Assembly (NCBI GenBank): GCA_000413015.1
Contig: KE332515.1
Coordinates: forward strand, 717,092-781,091
Length of the DNA stretch: 64,000 nt
Source of the DNA: Treponema socranskii subsp. paredis ATCC 35535
GTDB taxonomy: Bacteria > Spirochaetota > Spirochaetia > Treponematales > Treponemataceae
Reading direction: 5' to 3'
Shown here: positions 26,533 through 35,226 of the stretch, piece after piece
How the letters are laid out: each line of letters opens with the position of its first letter
How positions within the stretch are numbered: the stretch's first letter is position 1
Notes under the pieces: generated by a model
Seen by the model: only the letters and a program-made list of their open reading frames with translations
The model's database searches: none
What the model was told of the DNA's origin: nothing
Translations under genes and position numbers: made by a program

Positions 26533-28043
26533 CGGCTCTCTCCCGTATCGTAAAAATCGCTCGCATATAAAAGCGGCGGAATGGAAGCTGCTCCCCGGGC
26601 TGCGGCGGATGTTTTTTTATTTATTATTAAATTTGAAACAAGATGAGAATCGATATCGACGCCGCTCACGCCGTCGGCGAAAACGCGCACGACGTTTCCG
26701 CATTGCACGGCGTTCCGTTCAGTCTCGTCCTCCCTGTCGTAGCGGACGACGAACGAACCGTCTACATCGGGCGCTTGGAACCATGCGCGTCCTATCGCAA
26801 GACCTTCTTCCCCCGCGACGACTTCTTCTATAAGTACATCGTATTCTTTTCCGCACCGCATTTTCAAACGGTCTTCGGTGATTTCGCTTTGGAGCGCTTC
26901 AAGCACGCGCTTCCGCTCAAGTGCCGTCTTTTGAGACACCCTGCCCTTCATCCCGTAGGAGGCCGTATCTTCTTCGCGGCTGTACGTAAAGCAGCCCGAC
27001 CAATCGCTTTGTATGTCGGAAAGAAAGCGCTGCGTGGAGCGGAAAGCTTCCTCCGTTTCTCCCGGAAAGCCCGTCAAAAAAGTCGTCCGGATCGCGGCAT
27101 CGGGAAACGAAGACCGGATATCGCGAACGAGGCGCACGTATTCTTTTGCCGTACACTTCCGATTCATCGCTTTAATAATTTCGTCGTCGCCGGATTGAAA
27201 CGGGATGTCGAAATACGGAACGATGCGCGGATCTTTTTGCATGACGGGAAAAATATCGCGGTTGAAGTGATCGGGGTGAATATAGAGGAGCCGCACGATA
27301 AAACGGCCTTTAAGGGCGGAAATCTTTTTCAGCAAACGGGCGAGCGCCGAAAGTTTTTCAGTACCTTCGTTGACGCCGCCTTCTCCGATGCGCGAAAGAG
27401 GAAATTTCCCCGTACCGAAAACGTCGTCTCCGTCTCCCGTACCGTAGGCCGCCAAATCCTGTCCGATGAGATTGATTTCGTATACGCCGAGCAAAAGCAG
27501 CGTTTCAATTTCATCGACGATGTCGTCCGCGCTTCGGCTCCGCACCGAGCCGCGGATGATCGGAATCGCGCAAAAAGTACAGCGGTTGCTGCAGCCTTCC
27601 GTAATCTTTACGTATACGGAATTGCGGTACGAAAGCAGCATCGTCCGCTTTCCGCACGATATGCCGCGCTGCTCCGCCGTAACGACGGGGCGCTTTCCCG
27701 CAAGAAGAGGACGCACGACGGAACCGATTTTCGAAAGATCTCCGTTTCCGAAAATACCGTCCGCTTCGGGAAGAGAATCTTTCAGCACGTCCGCATAACG
27801 TTCTGCAAGGCATCCTGCAAGCAATACTTTTGCATCGGGATAATTTTTTTTCGCGCGGAGAAGCGCATCGATCGATTCTTTTTTGGCGGGATTGATAAAA
27901 CCGCACGAATTGACAATGATGATACGCGCTTTCGACGCGTCGAATGTTTGACGAAAACCCAGAGACGTCAAATGAGATATGATGATTTCACCGTCGACTT
28001 GATTTTTCGCGCAGCCGTGCTCGTCGATAAAAAATTCAGTCAA
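26529..28043 (-). CDS. rimO: RimO, ribosomal protein S12 methylthiotransferase
   Basis: Radical SAM methylthiotransferase acting on the S12 Asp. The N-terminal UPF0004 domain has cluster Cys in EHGCAKNQVDGE, NSCGFINPAKKES and AGCLAERYADV. The radical SAM motif is ITEGCSNRCTFCAIP. A C-terminal TRAM domain (about 400-470) is recognisable in DVLIEEVVAGEEGLAIGRA. The TTG at 28043 overlaps the rodZ stop by 8 nt and leaves 504 residues; the frame continues to 28157 but only through rodZ. Longer than typical (about 440), partly from an insertion near 215-245 and a tail. Confidence 0.93.
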   Translation of the reverse strand: MTEFFIDEHGCAKNQVDGEIIISHLTSLGFRQTFDASKARIIIVNSCGFINPAKKESIDALLRAKKNYPDAKVLLAGCLAERYADVLKDSLPEADGIFGNGDLSKIGSVVRPLLAGKRPVVTAEQRGISCGKRTMLLSYRNSVYVKITEGCSNRCTFCAIPIIRGSVRSRSADDIVDEIETLLLLGVYEINLIGQDLAAYGTGDGDDVFGTGKFPLSRIGEGGVNEGTEKLSALARLLKKISALKGRFIVRLLYIHPDHFNRDIFPVMQKDPRIVPYFDIPFQSGDDEIIKAMNRKCTAKEYVRLVRDIRSSFPDAAIRTTFLTGFPGETEEAFRSTQRFLSDIQSDWSGCFTYSREEDTASYGMKGRVSQKTALERKRVLEALQSEITEDRLKMRCGKEYDVLIEEVVAGEEGLAIGRAWFQAPDVDGSFVVRYDREDETERNAVQCGNVVRVFADGVSGVDIDSHLVSNLIINKKTSAAARGAASIPPLLYASDFYDTGESR

Positions 28044-29127
28044 GTTCGACGACCACCAATTTGTATTTGCCTTCGGTATCGCGTACCCACTTGATGTCTT
28101 GAACGAGTACTTGCCCCGCTTTGCCGATTTCAAGATCGTAATTTTTGGTATCGGCAACGACGGTAAATTTTACGGTGTTTCCGTTCGACATCCACACGCG
28201 CACGCCGTTATTCGCCGTCATCATGACGACTTCTCCGTTCGTAAAATAATTTTCGCTCGAACGCTTTCTGTCCACTCTGTAGCGGAATTCGCACGGTCCG
28301 CGGAAGGTCGCATTGATCGTAAAGGGATAAGCGCGGTTATCTTCGAAAATAACCGACTGCGTATGCTTTTGCGGCGAAAGCGCATTTTGAGAAGCATCTT
28401 CTATCGGGATTTCATCGATAGCAAGCATATCGCCGCCTTGCCGTCGCACGAGCATACGCACCTCCGCTCCGCGCGACGCATCGGTCGATGAGATATCGGA
28501 AACATAGACGATGACGTCGCCCTTTGCGTCTCCGTCGACGTCGAGCTCCGCTTCTTCCGCCAAATCCGTACGAAGCGTACCGACCGGCGTATCCAAACCG
28601 AGCGACGTAAGCGTATCGCTTACGGTGAGAATGATCTTCCCTTTTTCCGACGGATAGACGATTTTATCGCCGCGGAACAGGCGCTTTTCAAGAGGCTTAT
28701 CGGTGAGCTCGTAGGTTTTCGATTCCATACCCTGCGCGACTACGACGCTGCCGTTTTTATTCGCATGAGAAAATTTGAAAATTATTAAAACGGCAGCCAC
28801 CGCCGCGACGACAAAGATACCGGAGCCGACGACGATCGGTATAAAAAAAGACGATTTGTGTTTAACGAACAGACCGTCGGGAACCGGAGCCTCCTGAATG
28901 GCTTTACTGCGGTACAGCGACATGACCGCGTCGGGGCTTACGCCCAGGTATTCGGCGTAATTGCGCAAAAAGCCCACCATATAGGGTTCGCCGGGAAATA
29001 CGGACGTATCTTCCTCTTCCAAACCTCTGATACACTCGGCCGTTATCGACGTTTCTCTTGCAGCCGTATCTCTGTCGATATTTTTTTCTTCGCGTGCGCG
29101 TTTTAAAATCGTGCCGTAACTTTCCAT
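28036..29127 (-). CDS. rodZ: RodZ-like cytoskeletal membrane protein
   Basis: Probable RodZ, the membrane anchor of MreB cell-shape machinery. The N-terminal HTH_25 domain (about 1-70) reads YGTILKRAREEKNIDRDTAA and PGEPYMVGFLRNYAEYLGV. A basic stretch and one membrane helix follow (FIPIVVGSGIFVVAAVAAVL, about 93-115). The periplasmic part is long and beta-rich, ending in a DUF4115-like domain (VRVWMSNGNTVKFTV). The ATG at 29127 lies 13 nt after lolA. Overlaps rimO by 8 nt. Confidence 0.9.
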   Translation of the reverse strand: MESYGTILKRAREEKNIDRDTAARETSITAECIRGLEEEDTSVFPGEPYMVGFLRNYAEYLGVSPDAVMSLYRSKAIQEAPVPDGLFVKHKSSFFIPIVVGSGIFVVAAVAAVLIIFKFSHANKNGSVVVAQGMESKTYELTDKPLEKRLFRGDKIVYPSEKGKIILTVSDTLTSLGLDTPVGTLRTDLAEEAELDVDGDAKGDVIVYVSDISSTDASRGAEVRMLVRRQGGDMLAIDEIPIEDASQNALSPQKHTQSVIFEDNRAYPFTINATFRGPCEFRYRVDRKRSSENYFTNGEVVMMTANNGVRVWMSNGNTVKFTVVADTKNYDLEIGKAGQVLVQDIKWVRDTEGKYKLVVVELD

Positions 29128-29140
29128 AAGAACGCCCGCC

Positions 29141-29827
29141 TCATTCGGAGAGAAGAAAATTATTATACACGTTTGCCGATGAAGGCGGATCGTAGATAAA
29201 ACGCTGATCGGGAATACCCTGATTCAATTTGTAATCGGAAAAAGTAAACACGTATTCCGTCCCCTGCGGAGTCGTTGCGGAAATCCGTCTGATAAGTTTC
29301 GTCTCCGCGTTGACGGCGATCCTGATCGAACGGAACGCTTCGGTCGTATTGCGCCGGTCAAGAACGAGTTTTATAACCTGCTCGTCGGATGTGTTATCAA
29401 GCGCTACGGGATCCTGCCCCGTTTCGTATTTGATCGTGTAGTAGCGGCTCATAAGCGAAAGCCCCTGTGAAGTCGCAAGCGATGCGCCGCCCGCGCTCGA
29501 AGACTGCACCGACTGCTGGAGTACGGCCGAAGAGCCGGGAAGATAGATCGTGAGGAGATCGCCGTTAAACAATACGACCTGTTCGGCGGGTGTTGAAAAG
29601 TCGATGCGGAGCAAGTCGGGCCGTTTGAACGACACGCGGGCTTTCATCTGCCGGCTTCCCATGGATATATTCATATCCGCTTCGTAGTCGCGTATGGTCG
29701 CGTAAAAATCGGAAACGGTTTTAAAATAATCGCCGGCAGTCGTAATCGTCTGCGCAAAAACCGATGCACAAAAACATATTGAAAAAAACGCTGCCGCACA
29801 AAGAGAAGCGCATTTCTTATTTAACAT
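29141..29827 (-). CDS. LolA-like outer-membrane lipoprotein carrier
   Basis: Periplasmic carrier protein of the LolA/LolB fold, expected to move lipoproteins towards the outer membrane. 228 residues with a signal peptide (ASLCAAAFFSICFCASVFAQ, cleavage about 25). Family features: FYATIRDYEADMNISMGSRQ, the hydrophobic cavity strand FKRPDLLRIDFSTPAEQVVLF and the C-terminal YVFTFSDYKLNQGIPD. It heads the operon and has its own promoter ending 6 nt before the ATG. Spirochaetes are rich in lipoproteins, so the role fits. Confidence 0.88.
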   Translation of the reverse strand: MLNKKCASLCAAAFFSICFCASVFAQTITTAGDYFKTVSDFYATIRDYEADMNISMGSRQMKARVSFKRPDLLRIDFSTPAEQVVLFNGDLLTIYLPGSSAVLQQSVQSSSAGGASLATSQGLSLMSRYYTIKYETGQDPVALDNTSDEQVIKLVLDRRNTTEAFRSIRIAVNAETKLIRRISATTPQGTEYVFTFSDYKLNQGIPDQRFIYDPPSSANVYNNFLLSE

Positions 29828-29833
29828 AGAAGT

Positions 29834-29862
29834 ATTTTAATCGAGATAAATCATAAGGTCAA
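29834..29862 (-). promoter_or_regulatory. lolA operon promoter (leaderless geometry)
   Basis: Minus strand: TTGACC (29857-29862), 17-nt spacer, TAAAAT (29834-29839), 6 nt, then the lolA ATG at 29827. No Shine-Dalgarno sequence. Confidence 0.6.
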
Positions 29863-29869
29863 GGCGCGC

Positions 29870-30057
29870 TTGACAAAAAAAGCGCTTCGATACATAATAA
29901 CGCACATTGTCGGAGTACGGCGTCAAAAAACGCGGCTACTTTTTTGTACGGCGTCTCCCTGCTTTTTATGCAAATCCATTTCCTATAATTGCATAAAAAA
30001 ACCGTATCCAGCCGGAATCGGCACAATTGAATATCGCTAATTAAAGAGGTTTAGAGT
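29870..30057 (+). promoter_or_regulatory. rpsD promoter and structured leader
   Basis: TTGACA (29870-29875), 17-nt spacer and CATAAT (29893-29898) give a strong promoter about 155 nt before rpsD. The leader carries a 10-bp direct repeat GTACGGCGTC (29915-29924 and 29946-29955). It also carries an 11-bp inverted repeat (29963-29973 with 29989-29999, 15-nt loop). Such a leader could serve autogenous control by S4; that is inference. A ribosome-binding AGAGG stands before the ATG at 30058. Confidence 0.55.
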
Positions 30058-30672
30058 ATGTCGGTAAAACACCCTAAGGGTAAAATAGTCAGAAGACTCG
30101 GCACCAATATTTTCGGCAATCCGAAATACAGTAAGCTGTTGACCAAACGGCCGAACGCTCCGGGCAAAGAACGCGGAGCAAAACAGCGCGGCAAAACGTC
30201 CATATACGGCGAACAGTTGAAAGAAAAACAAAAGTTCCGTCTCGCATACGGCATATCGGAAAGGCAGTTCAGAAATATGTTTGCGCGCGCGCAGCGTATG
30301 GAAGGCATCACCAGCGACAATATGCTTTCATTGCTGGAACAGCGTTTCGATAATACCGTTTTCAGAATGGGCTTTGCGGTAAGCCGTGCGCAGGCGCGGC
30401 AGATGGTTTCGCATTGCTATTTTTATGTAAACGGGAAACCGGCGAACATCCCGTCCATGCGGATCAAAGCAAAAGACGTTATCACATCGAAAGAAAAGAA
30501 AGGTATCCAAAATCTTATCCGGCACAATCTGGTTACTTCGCAAGGCAACCGCGGAAGCTGGCTTACCGTCGACGAAGAAAAACTTTCGGCAACCGTTACG
30601 GCGCTCCCTGCAGCAGGCGATATCCAGCCGATCGGCAATATTCAGTACGTTATAGAATTCTATTCCCGCTGA
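30058..30672 (+). CDS. rpsD: Ribosomal protein S4
   Basis: Primary 16S rRNA-binding protein of the small subunit. 204 residues. N-terminal HPKGKIVRRLGTNIFGNPKY, KEKQKFRLAYGISERQFRNM and an S4 RNA-binding domain around 95-160 (LEQRFDNTVFRMGFAVSRAQ, ARQMVSHCYFYVNGKPANIP). The C-terminal IEFYSR is standard. The N-terminus lacks the four zinc Cys (C- form). It stands alone, away from the S13-S11-rpoA cluster. Confidence 0.98.
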   Translation: MSVKHPKGKIVRRLGTNIFGNPKYSKLLTKRPNAPGKERGAKQRGKTSIYGEQLKEKQKFRLAYGISERQFRNMFARAQRMEGITSDNMLSLLEQRFDNTVFRMGFAVSRAQARQMVSHCYFYVNGKPANIPSMRIKAKDVITSKEKKGIQNLIRHNLVTSQGNRGSWLTVDEEKLSATVTALPAAGDIQPIGNIQYVIEFYSR

Positions 30673-30689
30673 TAACATACCTTCCGACA

Positions 30690-31016
30690 AACGGCGTCCG
30701 CTCCGCGCTTTTGAAAAGCGGAAGCGGCAACAACGCCGAAAACATTCCGTATTTTTCAAAATCGAAAAATGCGGAATGTTTAAAAGCGCCGCTGAAATAG
30801 CGCGTTTCGTTTAACTTCGACTTTTCAAATGAAAACTCGCACATATACCTGTGCGCCGCTCGAAACTTCGCGCTTACGCGCTCGTTGCGAAGCTTGCACA
30901 CTAATGCGGCATTTTCGAAAGTTGACACTTCCTGCAATGCCGCATCTCAAGGAATGTTTAAACGAAACGCTGAAATAGCGCGTTTCGTTTTACTTCCGGT
31001 TTTTTTGAAAACCTAC
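30690..31016. repeat. Palindromic intergenic element, copy 2
   Basis: Fills the 340-nt gap between convergent rpsD and the AEC gene; no convincing gene. Read on minus, the order is hairpin 3 (about 30997-31012), hairpin 2a (30960-30970 with 30980-30990, perfect 11 bp), hairpin 1 (30937-30946 side with 30903-30911, 26-nt loop), a GC-rich module (30856-30900), another hairpin 3, and hairpin 2b (30778-30792 with 30802-30815, imperfect). A separate 17-bp hairpin, 30741-30757 with 30764-30780, has a single G-T pair. From CATTCC through hairpin 1 it matches copy 1 closely. Its edge reaches into the AEC stop codon (31013-31015). Confidence 0.7.
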
Positions 31017-31948
31017 ACGACAAAAGACGCAAGAGCGATATAGCCGAAAATCGTAATGAGCGTATAAAGCGCCAAATACGCGCTCAAAAAAGCGCTTTCA
31101 TCTTTTCCGTTTACAAATACACCGTACGCATACGTCGGCGGCATGATAAAATACAGGACGGCTCCGAAGCGATACAGAGGATCGGACGGGTACATCCGCC
31201 CGACAATATAATAAACGATACCGCCCATAAAAAGTGCAAAGACGATCATACGCGCCAAAACGGTTTTCAGCGTATCGCTCCATTCGATATTCGAAAAGGT
31301 AAGTCCGTAACCCACCGTCATGATGATAACCGGTCCGACGGGAGCTCCGACAAAGTTCAAAACGCCTTCGAAAATACTCCCTACCCGCGTCGATGAAAGA
31401 TACGGCCCGAAACCGCTTACGGAGCAGAGTATGCCTGCAAGGATCGCAATATTCACCGGAGTCGCAAGCGATTTTCCGAGTTCCGAAGCGCTGAGCTTTC
31501 CTTTTGTGCGAAGCTGCAAAATCGTAATGATGACCGCCCACTGTGTGACGGCGCCTCCCGCATCGAAGAGCGCAAAGTGGTAGAGATCGCTTTGTCCGAA
31601 AAGTAAAATAAAAAGCGCATAGCCGATCGAACCGCCCTCTATCGTCGCGCACATAAAAGGCGCATCGGGCGTTTTAATTTTTAAAAGAGCGCATACAAGA
31701 ATTCCGAGACCAAAAGCCGCGAGGTTCATCAGCGCAAAGACGCCGAGCGTGAGCGCTTCTTTCCACGTAAAGCGCATATTGTAAAAGGCCGCAAAAAGCA
31801 CTGCGGGAAGACATACTTTTACGATGAGCGATTTGATTTCTTCGACGCCGCCGTCGCTTAAAAATTTCGTCTTTCGCGCCCACATCCCTATAGCGATCAT
31901 GACGACGACGGGAAGCCCGACTTCCGATATTCCTAAAAATTTTTCCAT
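31013..31948 (-). CDS. AEC-family (auxin efflux carrier-type) permease
   Basis: Polytopic transporter of the AEC family, which moves small organic anions such as malate or malonate. About 311 residues and ten predicted helices in two five-helix halves. The crossover-like motifs are NLAAFGLGILVCALLKIK and PVNIAILAGILCSVSGFGPY. The ATG at 31948 (MEKFLGI) is preferred; a TTG at 31960 is in frame. It lies after the lsr terminator, so it is probably a separate unit. The last codon and stop lie within the flanking repeat element. Confidence 0.85.
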   Translation of the reverse strand: MEKFLGISEVGLPVVVMIAIGMWARKTKFLSDGGVEEIKSLIVKVCLPAVLFAAFYNMRFTWKEALTLGVFALMNLAAFGLGILVCALLKIKTPDAPFMCATIEGGSIGYALFILLFGQSDLYHFALFDAGGAVTQWAVIITILQLRTKGKLSASELGKSLATPVNIAILAGILCSVSGFGPYLSSTRVGSIFEGVLNFVGAPVGPVIIMTVGYGLTFSNIEWSDTLKTVLARMIVFALFMGGIVYYIVGRMYPSDPLYRFGAVLYFIMPPTYAYGVFVNGKDESAFLSAYLALYTLITIFGYIALASFVV

Positions 31949-31985
31949 AACAATTATCAATTAATACACATAAAACAAACACACA

Positions 31986-32018
31986 TAAAAAAACCCCGCC
32001 GCGCAGAGCGCGGCGGGG
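31986..32018 (-). terminator. Rho-independent terminator of the lsr operon
   Basis: Perfect 11-bp GC-rich stem (31994-32004 with 32008-32018, 3-nt loop) 16 nt after the lsrF stop. On the minus strand it is followed by a run of seven T (31987-31993). Typical intrinsic terminator. Confidence 0.93.
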
Positions 32019-32033
32019 TACAAAATCTTTCAC

Positions 32034-32918
32034 TTATTTTTTATTGATCTGTTCGGTATAGAATTCGAACGCTTCTTTGTCGGTGAATTTTTTGTGAACG
32101 ATTTTTCCGATCGCATCGGCCATCGCAACCGGATACGCGCTCTGGAAAATATTTCGTCCCATATCGAGTCCGCGAGCGCCGTCCCGCATCGCGCGGTACG
32201 CCATTTCAAGCGCTTCTTTTTCGGGAAGCTTTTTACCGCCGGCGACGACGATCGGTACGGGACAGGCCGCCGCAACTTCGTCAAACTCTTCGCAATAATA
32301 CGTCTTTACGATATTTGCGCCGAGTTCCGCAACGATACGCGTTGCAAGTTTAAAATATTTTCCCGTCCGCTCCATATTTTTTCCGACCGCAACGACGCCC
32401 AGCGTCGGTATGCTGTAGCGCATCGCAGCGTTTATCGTCTTGGAAAGGTTGTCGATGCTTTCAAGCTGACCGTCGGCGCCGATAAAGGTTTGGACGGCGA
32501 CGCAGTCCGCGTTCATCCTGATCGCATCTTCCATATCGACCGCAACGACTTCATGACTCAAATCTTCCTGTACCATGGACGAGCCGGAAGACACGCGGAG
32601 CGCGATCGCTTTTTTGCAATCCGGGCGTACACAGGTACGCAGTGCGCCCCTCGTCGCCATGAGAACGTCGACGTGATTGTTGAGAAGCGGAATTAAAAGG
32701 TCGAGGCGTTCGAGACCCGAAACGGAACCCATAAAATAACCGTGGTCGAATGCGAACATCACGGTATTGCCGCTTTTGGGATTGAAAATATTCGACAAGT
32801 GTTTTTTCATACCCCAGTCGAGGTTTCCCGCTCCTTTTACATAAAAGGATCCGTCAACGGCAAAACGGACATCCGTACGATAATTGTGAGCGACTTTCAA
32901 ACCGTCTAAATCTGCCAT
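32034..32918 (-). CDS. lsrF: LsrF, AI-2 processing thiolase (class I aldolase fold)
   Basis: Transfers the acetyl group of 3-hydroxy-2,4-pentanedione 5-phosphate to CoA, the last step of phospho-AI-2 breakdown. 294 residues. Family features: FAFDHGYFMGSVSGLERLD (Asp58-His59), a CVRPDCKKAIALRVSSGSSM segment, and Schiff-base Lys205 in ANIVKTYYCEEF, which corresponds to Lys203 of E. coli LsrF. A C-terminal GARGLDMGRNIFQS phosphate-binding loop is present. Last gene of lsrACDBF, followed by a terminator. The intergenic gap to lsrB is 149 nt and holds a hairpin. Confidence 0.94.
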   Translation of the reverse strand: MADLDGLKVAHNYRTDVRFAVDGSFYVKGAGNLDWGMKKHLSNIFNPKSGNTVMFAFDHGYFMGSVSGLERLDLLIPLLNNHVDVLMATRGALRTCVRPDCKKAIALRVSSGSSMVQEDLSHEVVAVDMEDAIRMNADCVAVQTFIGADGQLESIDNLSKTINAAMRYSIPTLGVVAVGKNMERTGKYFKLATRIVAELGANIVKTYYCEEFDEVAAACPVPIVVAGGKKLPEKEALEMAYRAMRDGARGLDMGRNIFQSAYPVAMADAIGKIVHKKFTDKEAFEFYTEQINKK

Positions 32919-32970
32919 ACTGTATTCCTAAAATTATTAATATCGATAGCGATAACGGGCAAAGTTATCT

Positions 32971-32994
32971 CTGAAAACCGCAGTTTTCAGAGCT
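32971..32994. other. Perfect hairpin between lsrB and lsrF
   Basis: Ten-bp perfect stem (CTCTGAAAAC and GTTTTCAGAG) with a 4-nt loop, lying in the 149-nt lsrB-lsrF gap. It has no T-run on the minus strand, so it is more likely an mRNA-stabilising or processing structure than a terminator. Confidence 0.6.
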
Positions 32995-33067
32995 TCCCCA
33001 AAATCGCCGAAAGCCGGCACACGAAACGAATCATGCGCCGGTTTATTATGCGTTATAATTTCCTTAA

Positions 33068-34144
33068 TTAGAAATTATACTTGTCCATATTTTCTTTTGT
33101 AAATACGGCGCGCTCCGGAAGAAGCACGACGCCTGAATCGCTTGCCGTGTAAGCTTTCGGATCGAGCACGGTGTTCGGTTCGACTTTTACGGTACCGATC
33201 GTCGGGATATCGATCGTATCGCCGACTTTCATGCTGTGTCCGGTCGCCGCCCAGTACGCGAGATAGCAGGAAATCGCGCCTTGGATACCGCAGTCCCACA
33301 AACCCCAGCGGGTAAGGATGCCTGCGCGGCAGTAATCTTTAATCGCGTTCGGTGTCGCAAAGCCGGTGATCGTCACGTTCTTTTGATTGAGACCGAGGTT
33401 TTGCGCGGCCTGGCACTGTCCCGGAAGAGCGGTCGAATCGTTGCAGATGATCAAATCGATGTCTTTGTGCGCGGAAAGAACCGCTTCGCCGACGGTGATT
33501 GCGCGCTCGGCATCCTGATTCGAATAGTAATTGGCGGGAGCGACGTTGACCCATTTCGGATACTTTTGGCGGATGTATTTTTCGCCTGCTACGTGCCACG
33601 AGTTTTGATCCGTAACCGTCGCCTGCGAATAGTGCCAGCAGTATTTGATCGCATCCGAATCGGGGTTTTTGCCTCTTTCTTTCAAAGAAGCGACGCCCAT
33701 GTCGACGAGCATTTTACCGAGGATATCGGGTGTGCCCTGACTCGTCATAAGAGAGCGTGCGTCGGGATTGGAATCGGAGTCCCACGTCATAACGGCGAGT
33801 CCGGCCTTGCGCGCGGCTTTCAGCGCCTGATCGACGCCGGCCGCATCGACGGTCGAAATCGAAATCGCGTCCGCACCCTGCTGAATCGCATTGTTGATGA
33901 TATTGACCTGATTCGCAACCGCCGCATCGGGGCTGCCGTCATATTTTACGGTAAAGCCGACCTGCTTTGCGAGCTTTTGCGCGCCTTCGTTTGCCACTTC
34001 AAAAAAAGCGTTGCCGCTGATTTTCGGAATGAATACGACAACAACGTTTTTTTTCGAACCGTTACCGCCTTCGTTCGCTCCCGTGGCAAATGCCGAAGAG
34101 CCGACCAAAAGCGCCGCCAACATAATCGACAACAATTTTTTCAT
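33068..34144 (-). CDS. lsrB: LsrB-like AI-2 substrate-binding protein
   Basis: Periplasmic sugar-binding protein of the LsrB/RbsB fold, expected to bind autoinducer-2. 358 residues. The signal peptide is KKLLSIMLAALLVGSSAFA. The mature start has FIPKISGNAFFEVANEGAQK, the LsrB-type opening. NQVNIINNAIQQGADAISIS and VMTWDSDSNPDARSLMTSQG carry the AI-2 contact Asp pattern. IDLIICNDSTALPGQCQAAQ follows. The ATG at 34144 has AGGAGG upstream. It is flanked on both sides by mRNA hairpins. Confidence 0.9.
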   Translation of the reverse strand: MKKLLSIMLAALLVGSSAFATGANEGGNGSKKNVVVVFIPKISGNAFFEVANEGAQKLAKQVGFTVKYDGSPDAAVANQVNIINNAIQQGADAISISTVDAAGVDQALKAARKAGLAVMTWDSDSNPDARSLMTSQGTPDILGKMLVDMGVASLKERGKNPDSDAIKYCWHYSQATVTDQNSWHVAGEKYIRQKYPKWVNVAPANYYSNQDAERAITVGEAVLSAHKDIDLIICNDSTALPGQCQAAQNLGLNQKNVTITGFATPNAIKDYCRAGILTRWGLWDCGIQGAISCYLAYWAATGHSMKVGDTIDIPTIGTVKVEPNTVLDPKAYTASDSGVVLLPERAVFTKENMDKYNF

Positions 34145-34189
34145 GATTACCTCCTGATATTTTCGTCGTCTGTCAGTTTTATTAATAAT

Positions 34190-34221
34190 AATTTTCCGAA
34201 AAGATTTATTTTCGAAAAATT
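34190..34221. other. Hairpin between lsrD and lsrB
   Basis: A 13-bp AT-rich stem (34190-34202 with 34209-34221, one mismatch, 6-nt loop) overlaps the lsrD stop codon and precedes lsrB. With the hairpin at 32971 it brackets the lsrB message. Confidence 0.5.
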
Positions 34222-35221
34222 ATTTTCGCGCAGCAGTGAATTTTCCGGCAATGCGTTTCAGAGAAAAGCCCTGCGCGGAAAGACCTCGGGATGCGACAAT
34301 GATGAGCAGCAGTATGCCGACGGGTATGTCGAGGTACTGCGTGTTCAATCCCGCCATGGATAAACCGAAGCGCATGATGCCGATGACGAGCGCCGACAGC
34401 GCCGTCCCCAAAATCGTGCCCGTGCCTCCGGTGATCGCCGTCCCGCCGAGTACGACAGCCGTAATGATCGGAAGCGTGAGCTCTTTGCCGAAATCGGCTT
34501 TCGCCGTACCGAGGTAGGACGTCAGCACGATGCCCGCAATCGCAGCCCCGATACCTGAAAGCGCGTATGTCGTCATCACGATAAACTTCGTATTGATGCC
34601 GGAAAATTCCGCGGCGTTCGGATTGATGCCGCAAAGGTAGACATAGCGGCCGTACTTCGTGCGGTGCAAAATAAAATAGGCGATAAACGCGATCGCGATA
34701 AAAAGCAGTATCTGCGACGGGATGATTCCGAAAAAGCGGAACTGTGTAAAGGCCGTAAACGAGGAAGGAAAACCGCTGATGCCTTTATAGAGTTCGACTT
34801 TTGCAATGCGCGTGATCGAAATCGCCAAACCCGAATACAAAAACGAACCTCCGAGCGTGACGACCATGGGCGGAACTTTCGCATAGGCGATGATAAAGCC
34901 GCTCAAAAGACCGCACAGCGCTCCCGCAACAACCGCAATGAAACAGGCGACATACACGTTCACGCCGCTTTGAAAGATAACGCCGATGACGATCGACGTA
35001 AGCCCGACGATGGAACCGGCTTGAATATCCATACCGCCTGCAATGATGACCATCGTTACGAAAAGCGAAATGATGCATATCGAAATGAAATCGTTGATCG
35101 AACCGAGCAATACCATCGGGCGCAAAAAGCGCGGATTCAAGATGCCGAACAAAACGATTTCGCACGCGATGACGGCGATGAGCAGCAGTTCGTTTGTAAA
35201 AGTAAATCGTTTCTTTTCCAT
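34220..35221 (-). CDS. lsrD: LsrD-like AI-2 ABC transporter permease
   Basis: Second membrane subunit of the AI-2 importer. 333 residues, eight to ten helices. It carries the sugar-permease motif GRYVYLCGINPNAAEFSGI, the EAA-like contact to the ATPase, and KELTLPIITAVVLGGTAITG. The ATG at 35221 (MEKKRF) is 5 nt after lsrC; the open frame runs to 35740 but the extra part is a shadow of lsrC. Assigned to LsrD rather than LsrC only by order. Confidence 0.9.
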   Translation of the reverse strand: MEKKRFTFTNELLLIAVIACEIVLFGILNPRFLRPMVLLGSINDFISICIISLFVTMVIIAGGMDIQAGSIVGLTSIVIGVIFQSGVNVYVACFIAVVAGALCGLLSGFIIAYAKVPPMVVTLGGSFLYSGLAISITRIAKVELYKGISGFPSSFTAFTQFRFFGIIPSQILLFIAIAFIAYFILHRTKYGRYVYLCGINPNAAEFSGINTKFIVMTTYALSGIGAAIAGIVLTSYLGTAKADFGKELTLPIITAVVLGGTAITGGTGTILGTALSALVIGIMRFGLSMAGLNTQYLDIPVGILLLIIVASRGLSAQGFSLKRIAGKFTAARK

Positions 35222-35226
35222 AAAAA

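Noticed and set aside
26643-28094. 483-residue plus-strand open frame
   Set aside because: Antisense shadow of rimO; no ribosome-binding site or domain.
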